A model generated the notes under the pieces. It worked only from the letters and a program-made list of their open reading frames with translations, ran no database searches and had not been told where the DNA came from. The translations under genes and the position numbers were made by a program. 64,000 nt of DNA from Akkermansiaceae bacterium. Lineage in GTDB: Bacteria > Verrucomicrobiota > Verrucomicrobiia > Verrucomicrobiales > Akkermansiaceae. The stretch covers positions 62,001-126,000 of the forward strand of contig JACKQB010000001.1 in the NCBI GenBank assembly GCA_024233115.1. The letters run 5' to 3'. This document shows positions 9,395 through 15,933 of the stretch, in pieces. Within the stretch, counting starts at the first letter, position 1, and every line of letters begins with the position of its first letter.

Positions 9395-9422
9395 AGCATA
9401 GCCGAATTTTGAACTACGTCAA
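9395..9422 (-). promoter_or_regulatory. sigma70-like promoter of the toxin-antitoxin operon
   Basis: Read on the minus strand, TTGACG (9417-9422) is followed by a 16-bp spacer and TATGCT (9395-9400). The expected start of transcription falls within a few bases of the GTG start at 9388, so the toxin message would be leaderless or nearly so. The match to consensus is good, but it rests on inspection only. Confidence 0.5.
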
Positions 9423-9737
9423 TGGAGTATTTTTATCAACGACAAAGGCCATGCACCCCTGACCGAGGGCGCGCTTTCGACTGCGGGGTTGGAGTTAAAG
9501 TCATCATAGGAAATCGAACTCAGGGCGGGTCCGGGGTCGTTCGCGTCAAGCTAACGAGGTAAATGACACAAATAGAATGAATTAAAAAGTCGAAAAAGAG
9601 TAGTAAAGTTTGACAAGACGGTCACTGCCGCGAAATTGGCATGTTAGAAACCTCACTTACAGCAGGCCCGCTACCGAGTATCGACAGACTCGACGCCATC
9701 GCAAGGAAATCCCGTCTTAAAATAAAAGGGGTCATAA
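9423..9737. other. intergenic stretch left of the RAYT element
   Basis: No convincing gene is seen here. The middle is AT-rich around 9560-9620. At 9729-9743 a short phrase (aaaaggggtca) occurs twice in succession, the second copy merging into the inverted repeat of the RAYT element; this may be a nested or partial copy of the element end. Confidence 0.5.
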
Positions 9738-10859
9738 AAGGGGTCAGGCAAAGAAATGATGCACTTTCTCCATTTTAAGCCACAACTTCTGAACTGCCTT
9801 ATCGTTTTTCAATAGGATCTTGAGCATTTGCTCGGCTCGGGTGACGCCACTTCTGACTCCCATGTGAAGCTCCTTGGCGATCCACTCCAGCTTCACTGAA
9901 CTGTGCATGCGAATGCTGCGAACGATCATTGCCTTGCGCCAGTCCGTTTTGTTGAGGCGCTCCAGATCGGAGTGGTTGAGCCCAAGCGCCTCAAGCCCGC
10001 GCCCGATCCACAGTCGCGCCGTCGCCTCGGCATGATCGTCGATTTGCTTGCCCGTGTAGCCGTTGGCCTTGCTGACCGATGATCCGGTGTCCGGCTTGGC
10101 ATCACCCACAAGAAGACTCATTCTCTCACGAAATTCCTCACTGCCAAAACACCAGCCCCGCTCCAGTGTGACCTGCAGGCTGGCTCCCTCGGGCTGGTGG
10201 ATACCCGCCCTCGTCAGTCGTCTTTTGTCGACAAGGCCTTCGGTGGCAGCCAACAATTTTCTCCGCCCCGCCGCCGTGTCCGCATAGCCAAGGTGCGCCA
10301 GGCCGGAATCCACCGCCAGCCAGCTACGGCGCTTTCCTGCGGGCTTTATATAGTCCGGCAGACTGCACCAGGGATAGCTCTCGATGCCGTCCTTCACAGC
10401 CGCCAGTTTCGCCCGGACGGGATTCAGGTGCACATAGTGGATGAGTGTGCTCAGGTAGTCATTTTCCTCTACCAGCACCGCCTTGTAGCGTCCGCTGAAA
10501 AGATGCCCCCGCAGTTTGTTGCGCGCGTTGTGCCTCTTGGTCACCGTGTTCTGGAACCACGCCATACCCTCCACAAGGTTGGCTTTCGGAGTCTTGAAAA
10601 CGAGGTGGTAGTGGTTGCCCATCAGCGCATAGGCATAGAGCCGCCAACCTGTCCTGCCCACCACCTCCCCGAGTGTCGCCTCAAAAACCTCGCGGTCCGC
10701 GTCACTGCGAACGATCTTGTCCAGCCGGTTCCCCCGCGCCATCACGTGGTAAATAGCATCCTCATACTGCACTCTGACTTGCCGGGGCATGAGCGGATTC
10801 TACCGGTGGAGACGGGGCAAGGCAAGGAGCTTATGATGCATTTCTTTGCCTGACCCCTT
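9738..10859. mobile_element. RAYT element bounded by 21-bp inverted repeats
   Basis: The sequence beginning AAGGGGTCAGGCAAAG at 9738-9758 is repeated exactly and inverted at 10839-10859. The pair encloses one gene, the REP-associated transposase, whose stop codon lies inside the left repeat. This is the organisation of a RAYT with its own REP-type ends. A purely intergenic palindrome is excluded by the perfect 21-bp match across 1.1 kb. Confidence 0.8.
9744..10790 (-). CDS. REP-associated tyrosine transposase (Y1/IS200-like, RAYT)
   Basis: A 348-residue HUH-type single-strand DNA transposase. The N-terminal Y1 domain has YHVMARGNR (14-22), the metal-binding HUH motif GNHYHLVFKT (H60, H62) and the helix DYLSTLIHYVHLNPVRA (from about 111) that supplies the catalytic tyrosine. 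The C-terminal 150 residues form a second domain ending in a helix-turn-helix-like stretch (SSVKLEWIAKELHMGVRS), typical of the longer RAYT subgroup. It is intact. RAYTs act on REP palindromes, here probably the flanking inverted repeats. Confidence 0.9.
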   Translation of the reverse strand: MPRQVRVQYEDAIYHVMARGNRLDKIVRSDADREVFEATLGEVVGRTGWRLYAYALMGNHYHLVFKTPKANLVEGMAWFQNTVTKRHNARNKLRGHLFSGRYKAVLVEENDYLSTLIHYVHLNPVRAKLAAVKDGIESYPWCSLPDYIKPAGKRRSWLAVDSGLAHLGYADTAAGRRKLLAATEGLVDKRRLTRAGIHQPEGASLQVTLERGWCFGSEEFRERMSLLVGDAKPDTGSSVSKANGYTGKQIDDHAEATARLWIGRGLEALGLNHSDLERLNKTDWRKAMIVRSIRMHSSVKLEWIAKELHMGVRSGVTRAEQMLKILLKNDKAVQKLWLKMEKVHHFFA

Positions 10860-10968
10860 ATTTTGGCATTGAATAACCGTTGGTATGAACTGGAGTGCCT
10901 AACATGAGGGAGATATGGGTCTCTCTTCACTACCCTGAACAAAGAAGCGTTCAGGAAGTCTGATTGGA

Positions 10969-11042
10969 ACCGCCGGATACGGAGCCGTATGTCCGGTGGT
11001 GTGGGACTCGTGGCTGACGCTAGTCAGTCACGGGGACCCGAT
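10969..11042 (+). ncRNA. 3' end of a class C group II intron (domains V and VI), remnant
   Basis: Positions 10969-11000 fold as domain V: ACCGCCGGA pairs with TCCGGTGGT, then TACG pairs with CGTA above a two-base 3' bulge (TG) and a four-base loop. This is the 9 bp plus bulge plus 4 bp topology known for class C introns. Positions 11007-11034 fold as domain VI (CGTGGCTGAC with GTCAGTCACG, one G-U pair). The run ends ACCCGAT near 11042, the usual type of 3' splice end. No reverse transcriptase/maturase gene or 5' end is present upstream, so this is a remnant. Confidence 0.65.
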
Positions 11043-11071
11043 TCGACTTCTTGATTCTTTGCCATCGTCGA

Positions 11072-11494
11072 TCATGAATCTTTCGTTATGCTATCAAGAA
11101 ATCGGGAAAACTCCATCTCCACATCGTCATCGCTATGCACTTCGGTAAACTTATCTGGACGGCGAGTCTCTGCCCATACGCCGATGTAGTTCGGCATGAT
11201 GATCGCAGAAAATAGTGGTGCTGAAACGCGCATCTGTATCGGAATCGGTGCAACACTGGGGACTTTTGGCGCGATCACAGCTAGAAAAAAATCCTCACTC
11301 CCTGATTCTGACTCTCGCAGTGTCAATTTGTCTGGCTCCCACTCATGAACCTGAATCTCACTTGGCGAAAGTCGCCGATCAACGTTGCCCGCCTGATAGC
11401 CGCGAGCTTGCGCCGCAGAGATCAAGCGCTCCAGGATCTCTTCGTGCTGAGATTCGGTTCGGTTAGAACCGTGAAGTGTCGCGAAGGTTTTCAT
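11072..11494 (-). CDS. small acidic protein of unknown function
   Basis: A 140-residue soluble protein beginning MKTFATLHGSNRTESQHEEI, with no recognisable domain, signal peptide or membrane segment. Codon use and lack of competing frames support it as a gene. It sits between the group II intron remnant (30 bp from its stop) and the IS110 element, in the orientation expected for an integron cassette if the recombinase remnant at 15644 was the integrase. That role is speculation; no attC site was found. Confidence 0.5.
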   Translation of the reverse strand: MKTFATLHGSNRTESQHEEILERLISAAQARGYQAGNVDRRLSPSEIQVHEWEPDKLTLRESESGSEDFFLAVIAPKVPSVAPIPIQMRVSAPLFSAIIMPNYIGVWAETRRPDKFTEVHSDDDVEMEFSRFLDSITKDS

Positions 11495-11513
11495 TTCTTT
11501 GTCGAGATTATAT

Positions 11514-11657
11514 GGCTGAAGCTCGTGGTGATTCAGCCGGTAATGGTTAAGTTGACGGTGTTACCGCTGCCGCGTTTCTCGCGGGCTAATCCGGTAGGAG
11601 CAGAGCCGCATATTAAGCGCGTTAGCGTCATTAACAAAAGCAAACAACGATAACACC
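11514..11657 (+). ncRNA. structured leader of the IS110 element, candidate bridge RNA (left end)
   Basis: Three hairpins follow each other directly upstream of the IS110 transposase: GGCTGAA/TTCAGCC (11514-11538), GGTAA/TTACC (11539-11565) and CCGCG/CGCGG (11570-11584). IS110-group elements encode their bridge RNA in the non-coding end upstream of the gene, so this is one candidate. The element boundaries are not resolved, and the downstream non-coding region is an alternative. Confidence 0.3.
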
Positions 11658-12773
11658 ATGAACAAAACATACTACATCGGACTCGATGTCCACAAGGAAA
11701 CAATCGCCATCGCCCACACTTTCAGCGGCTCCCGCAGTGAAGCCGTTTATTACGGGGAATGCGGCGGCAGCAACCTCGCGGTTGAGCGTGTCCTACGCAA
11801 ACTCGCCAAACAGTTCGGAGTCAAACTCCGGGACCTCAAGGTTTGTTACGAGGCCGGGCCGACCGGTTTCGTTCTCGCCCGCAGGCTCATCCAGCTCGGG
11901 GTCGACTGCACTGTCATGGCACCCTCCAAAACCGAACGTAGACCCAATGAGAAAATCAAGACCGACAAACGCGACGCCAAGCTCATCGCCAGGGCATTCC
12001 GCAACGGCGACATCACTCCGGTGCGTATCCCGCCCGCCCTGGACGAGGCCGTGCGCGACGTCTGCCGCGCCCGCACCGACGCCTCCGACGACCTCGCCCG
12101 CGCCAAGCAGCGGCTCAACTCCTTTCTTCTGCGAATCGGTTTCAGCTACTCCGGGAAAAGCAAATGGACGCCCGCGCACATGCGATACCTGCGCGATCTC
12201 ACCCTGCCCAACGACGCCCACAAGGTTGTGTTGGAGGAATACATGCAGGCCATCGACACCTGCATTGAGCGCGTCACGCGCCTCACCGACAAACTCAAGC
12301 AACTGCTCCCCGACTGGGAATGGGAGCCCGTGGTGCGCGCACTGATGGCTTTCAAAGGCTTCCAGGAAGTGGCCGCCATGACCGTCGTCAGTGAACTCGG
12401 CGACCTGCGCCGCTTCGAACACCCGCGCAAGTTGATGGCTTTCCTCGGCCTGGTTCCGGGAGAACACAGCAGCGGGTCAAAACGGCGGCAGGGAGGCATC
12501 ACCAAATGCGGCAATGCCCACGTCCGCTGGATGCTGGTGGAGTGTGCCCAGCACTTCCGCCGGGCACCCAAAATAAGTGGAGCCCTCACCACGCGCCAAA
12601 TTGGGCAGTGCAAGGAAGTCAAAGCGCTCTCGTGGCGTATGCAGAACAGGCTCTGCAAACGTTACCGCACACTGCGGGCACGGGGAATGCGCGACTCCAA
12701 ATGCGTGGTGGCGGTCGCCCGCGAGCTTGCGGCCTTCATCTGGGAATGCCCTGCCGGAACGGCTTCCATATGA
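11658..12773 (+). CDS. IS110-family transposase (DEDD recombinase)
   Basis: A 371-residue RNA-guided DEDD transposase. The N-terminal RuvC-like domain has IGLDVHKETIAIA (first Asp at residue 10), VCYEAGPTG and KIKTDKRDAKLIA; the C-terminal serine domain has LMAFLGLVPGEHSSGSK followed by RRQGGITKCGNAHVRWML. Length is typical and the frame is intact, so it may still be active. IS110 elements lack long terminal inverted repeats, and I could not fix the ends. Hairpin-rich non-coding DNA flanks both sides. Confidence 0.93.
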   Translation: MNKTYYIGLDVHKETIAIAHTFSGSRSEAVYYGECGGSNLAVERVLRKLAKQFGVKLRDLKVCYEAGPTGFVLARRLIQLGVDCTVMAPSKTERRPNEKIKTDKRDAKLIARAFRNGDITPVRIPPALDEAVRDVCRARTDASDDLARAKQRLNSFLLRIGFSYSGKSKWTPAHMRYLRDLTLPNDAHKVVLEEYMQAIDTCIERVTRLTDKLKQLLPDWEWEPVVRALMAFKGFQEVAAMTVVSELGDLRRFEHPRKLMAFLGLVPGEHSSGSKRRQGGITKCGNAHVRWMLVECAQHFRRAPKISGALTTRQIGQCKEVKALSWRMQNRLCKRYRTLRARGMRDSKCVVAVARELAAFIWECPAGTASI

Positions 12774-12908
12774 TCATTTTCCGGAGGAGGAAAATGGAGA
12801 CCGCATGGACGGAGCGGAGCGCAGTCAACTTCAAAACAAGTGCGGACTTGCCATACCCGGGTCATCCGCAGCCACCATGCAGAGCCATTAGACCGCCGGC
12901 AGACTTCA

Positions 12909-12954
12909 TTTTTTAAAACCGCCCCAATCCCGGGCGGGGGGCGGTTTGAAAAAA
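12909..12954. terminator. strong bidirectional terminator hairpin after the IS110 gene
   Basis: TTTTTT, then AAACCGCCCC, pairs with GGGGCGGTTT followed by AAAAAA, separated by about 10 bases: about 16 paired positions with one mismatch. It would terminate on both strands. It may also shield the element from outside transcription, or form part of a right-end guide RNA. Confidence 0.6.
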
Positions 12955-13234
12955 CAAAGACCGCCTCCAGGGAGGAGACGAGACCTCCACACCCAAAAAG
13001 AAAAAGACAAACCCATCAACAAACCCGACGGCAGAACAGAGGCGGGGAACAGCGACAATCAACAAACAGGCGCAAGGCCGGCACTCGATGACGTTATGAG
13101 CTAGTTTCGCGAAAGCGGGATGAGCGCTCGATTCGAGAGAGAGTCAAAGGCCACCGGTGAAGACAAAAAACTGAGGTAACCCCATCCTTCGTCAAGACTA
13201 CGGAGGGCACGGCCAGTCCTCGCATATTTGATTC

Positions 13235-13258
13235 AGACAGGCAGGGCATTGCCTGTCT
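13235..13258. repeat. REP-like palindrome
   Basis: AGACAGGCA pairs perfectly with TGCCTGTCT around the six-base loop GGGCAT. It lies in non-coding island DNA with no gene close enough to need a terminator, and has no T tract. Confidence 0.5.
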
Positions 13259-13465
13259 TCACCCTTCGGGCTTCGCTGCGCTGCGTCCATAATGCTCGCG
13301 CATTATTGCATACCACGTCTGCGCGAAATGCACACCACGCCCGCAAGTTCCCCGCTTCTATTCTGCCGTCACCCCCAGCATCGCAACCCTACCATAACCA
13401 TGTTAGATAAATATAAGAACACCCACTTGACAAATCATCAGCCATATCAACGTCGAAGCGCTGGC

Positions 13466-13549
13466 ACCCGCTACCGGGAGCGCCGGTCCGCCTCGGTGGA
13501 AAAGGTTCTCATCAAGGATAAATCTCCGACTCGCGGCGGGGTAGCGGGT
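13466..13549. repeat. long-loop inverted repeat beside the zinc-ribbon gene
   Basis: ACCCGCTACC at 13466-13475 recurs inverted as GGTAGCGGGT at 13540-13549, with 64 bases between that contain further GC-rich pairing. It starts 54 bp beyond the stop of the minus-strand zinc-ribbon gene. An attC-like recombination site was considered, but the R'/R'' core (GTTRRRY/RYYYAAC) is not seen. Confidence 0.35.
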
Positions 13550-13602
13550 TGCTCAGCCGCGTCTTGTTCTGCTTCCATTTTCGTGCCTTCAGACGGATTG
13601 AT

Positions 13603-15069
13603 CTAGAAGTCATTGAGGAGAGACTCCGCGAAGTTGCCTCGCATCTCTTGCTCGATTTGATCAGCAATCTCAGTGAGTTTTTCCTTTGTGATCTCACCTC
13701 TGGAGAGTTTGCTGTTCGCTTCTTCAATTCTGTCTCCAATGTATTTGTATCTCTCTTGGAACATTCTATGGCGATAGCCGTCCTGACCCGCCAACTCAAA
13801 AAGGTAGACTGAACTCCCATCGAACTTCAATTTGATACTTCCGGAGTTGTTGTAGAGTTCTTCCCTCAGGTTCGGAATGTTGGCGACCTTCTCTATACCC
13901 TTATCAGTCACGGAAAATATCTTACTGGAATCAGGAGGGAGAATGATGATTCCCATCCTCACCCTGGGTTGCGCCCCTTCGCTAAAACTTGATTCCGTCT
14001 TTGAGGAGGTGGATCGCAAATTCACTGTGATCTCCCATTCGCGTCTTGTAAGATTCCGAATAGCAGAGTCCACGTCCCTCTCGCTGGTGAACTTACTATA
14101 CTTGCTGAGCCGCTCGAGCAGTGGGAGCCATTCTTCGTTCTTAGCCATCGCGATCAACTCCTCATGCTTGGCAACCTCCATCAAAGTGGAGAAGTTCCGC
14201 CGTCTGAGGTTCTTCGACAGATGGATCTTAGGCAACTCAAGATTCGGCGGTAGCGCCTCAGCGGCATACTTCAACGCCATCTTTCTGCCCTCCGTCTTCT
14301 TCTGGTCTGATTGTTCTTCGACGATCCGGTAGAATTCCTTAACCCAATAGCTTGGAGCTTCTTCAAGGACTACAAATTCCTCACTAAAACCCGATTTCAT
14401 TTTCACCTCAATTGTTTCCCGGTGAAGCAACCACAAACTTGCCCGTCCTACGCTTTTGAAACTCGTCTCTCGGGTAAGAAGGATTGCGGAACTCGGCGGG
14501 TATAACCCGTTTGGATCTGGAATGCGAATCTCATAGACCTCCCCCAGCCTACTAAGGCCGGGGAACTGCTCTGGATCAAACTTATGGACGATATTGAAGT
14601 CGGTGGCGGTGCCGATACGCTTCCTCACTTCTTCCAGACCGAGCTCCCGCTCTGGTTCCTGTTCGTCTACGGCGACTGCCGGAGGCGAAGGATGCTCAGG
14701 CGCTGGCGTGTTTGCGTCAGGGGCAGAGCTTTGATTTGGAATCGGCGTAGAAGCACCGTCGACGCTTTCGCTGTCCGAGGTCGCACCGCCATTATCTGTT
14801 GATACTGGGGATTCCTGGTCAGGCAACCACAGAAAAGCAAGTGCGACAGAACCAATCACTAGAAGCGAGAAAGCAGCGGCGACTACCTTGATCGGGCGTC
14901 GAACAGGAGATTTGGTTGCCGAACTATGTGTATCCGGTTGTTCAGTAGAGCCTTCGTCCGAATCTGGCACAATGAAACCTTGTCCACATGTCGGGCACTC
15001 AGCAGCCAACCCGGCGAGCTCTGATTCGGCGGAGATGCTTTGTTCGCAATGGGGGCATTGGAATTTCAT
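13603..15069 (-). CDS. zinc-ribbon membrane protein of unknown function
   Basis: A 488-residue protein. It opens with a treble-clef zinc ribbon (FQCPHCEQSI and ECPTCGQGF: cysteines near 5, 8, 26 and 29), then a low-complexity linker, one membrane segment around VVAAAFSLLVIGSVALAFLWL (in two halves VVAAAFSLLVIG and SVALAFLWL), a Ser/Pro-rich linker and a long, charged C-terminal domain with no recognised fold. The zinc ribbon would face the cytoplasm and the large domain the periplasm. Lower GC and higher AT-codon use than the core genes fit the accessory island. Confidence 0.8.
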   Translation of the reverse strand: MKFQCPHCEQSISAESELAGLAAECPTCGQGFIVPDSDEGSTEQPDTHSSATKSPVRRPIKVVAAAFSLLVIGSVALAFLWLPDQESPVSTDNGGATSDSESVDGASTPIPNQSSAPDANTPAPEHPSPPAVAVDEQEPERELGLEEVRKRIGTATDFNIVHKFDPEQFPGLSRLGEVYEIRIPDPNGLYPPSSAILLTRETSFKSVGRASLWLLHRETIEVKMKSGFSEEFVVLEEAPSYWVKEFYRIVEEQSDQKKTEGRKMALKYAAEALPPNLELPKIHLSKNLRRRNFSTLMEVAKHEELIAMAKNEEWLPLLERLSKYSKFTSERDVDSAIRNLTRREWEITVNLRSTSSKTESSFSEGAQPRVRMGIIILPPDSSKIFSVTDKGIEKVANIPNLREELYNNSGSIKLKFDGSSVYLFELAGQDGYRHRMFQERYKYIGDRIEEANSKLSRGEITKEKLTEIADQIEQEMRGNFAESLLNDF

Positions 15070-15301
15070 TTTTTGCAGAACATTGTTATTCGTTGACTCG
15101 GGTAATAGGAACTTACAGATGCTTGACCGTTTAGGAAGATTTAGCAGAGAGTGTTTACCCGATCTATTTGCGGTAATGATAGTAAGTTCTGTTGGGGTAG
15201 GTCAAACAAAATAATAGTTAGGTTTTGGATATCTTCGGGATTTCTGTTGTTTTTGGAGGTTTTATTACGCTTTTCATTTTAGTCTTCGCGTATAAAGCCT
15301 G

Positions 15302-15345
15302 CGGCTCACGCGATTAGCGGGTAAAAAGTCTTCGGCTCACGCGAT
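15302..15345. repeat. 13-bp direct repeat upstream of the GIY-YIG gene
   Basis: CGGCTCACGCGAT occurs at 15302-15314 and again at 15333-15345, with related flanks. The surrounding 15070-15364 is AT-rich and contains no other feature I can support. Confidence 0.4.
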
Positions 15346-15364
15346 CAGGTTGTTAGTATGAGTC

Positions 15365-15643
15365 ATGTATTATGTTTACGTGCTTCAGTCCGGAAATGAT
15401 CATGGACTTTATATTGGTTACACAAGCGATCTGCGGCGACGGCGTAATGAACATGAACAGGGGTTATCCAAGTCAACGAAGGGGCGACGGCCCTTGGATT
15501 TGATCTATTATGAGGCCTACCTGGATCAGTCGGATGCATTAGGCAGGGAGAGGTTCTTAAAAAGTGGTGCTGGTCGTATGTTCTTAAAAAAGCAGTTGAA
15601 GCATCATTTTGAAACGTTCCCTGTCCCACCGCGTGATGCGTAG
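15365..15643 (+). CDS. GIY-YIG domain protein (UPF0213/YhbQ-like)
   Basis: A 92-residue single-domain GIY-YIG nuclease-fold protein: YYVYVLQSGNDHGLYIGYTS carries the paired GIY/YIG strands, DLRRRRNEHEQG follows with the conserved arginine, and the domain ends GRERFLKSGAGRMFLKK. Such short proteins occur as solitary genes and as integron or phage cargo. Its TAG stop is followed, in the same frame and with no gap, by the recombinase remnant. Confidence 0.88.
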   Translation: MYYVYVLQSGNDHGLYIGYTSDLRRRRNEHEQGLSKSTKGRRPLDLIYYEAYLDQSDALGRERFLKSGAGRMFLKKQLKHHFETFPVPPRDA

Positions 15644-15808
15644 CATTTTTACGCGGGTTTTGCCACGCACCTGCTTGAGGCTGGAAGTGATCTGCGCACG
15701 ATTCAGGAGCTTCTCGGTCATGGCGATGTGAGGACCACTGAAATCTACACCCATGTGGCCAAGGGCGCGAGCGGCTGTGGGGTGCGCAGTCCATTTGATG
15801 ACTGGTGA
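15644..15808 (+). pseudogene. 3' remnant of a tyrosine recombinase, integron-integrase-like
   Basis: The 54 codons after the GIY-YIG stop read HFYAGFATHLLEAGSDLRTI, then QELLGHGDVRTTEIYTHVAK, then GASGCGVRSPFDDW and a stop. This is the C-terminal catalytic part of a tyrosine recombinase, with the HxxR-region histidine context (FATHLLE), the conserved LLGH and the catalytic tyrosine (EIYTHV). The tail GVRSP is typical of IntI proteins rather than XerC/D. Nothing of the N-terminal 250 or more residues is present. Confidence 0.75.
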
Positions 15809-15933
15809 CTGATGCGCATAGACCTGTTGCCATTTCCGTGTCTTCCGTTCCTTCCGTGGTTTAAAAACAAGCATCCTCCACTTTCGCGCATTTCGCACTT
15901 TTCGCGGTCGGTAAACCACCGCAGCATGCCGCG

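Larger units (their letters stand above)
12774..13602. other. 830-bp non-coding region downstream of the IS110 gene
   Basis: No supported gene. It holds a very strong hairpin (12909-12954), a purine-rich unstructured run (about 12955-13080), a hairpin near CCTTCGT/ACGGAGG (13184-13205), a perfect 9-bp-stem palindrome (13235-13258) and a 10-bp inverted repeat with a 64-base loop (13466-13549). The first 300 or so bases probably belong to the IS110 element. The rest looks like layered small palindromic repeats in the island. Confidence 0.5.

Noticed and set aside
13228..13410. A 60-codon open frame with Ala/Arg/Leu-rich content downstream of the IS110 gene.
   Set aside because: It overlaps palindromic repeats, has no recognisable start context or homology pattern, and its content is typical of translated repeats.
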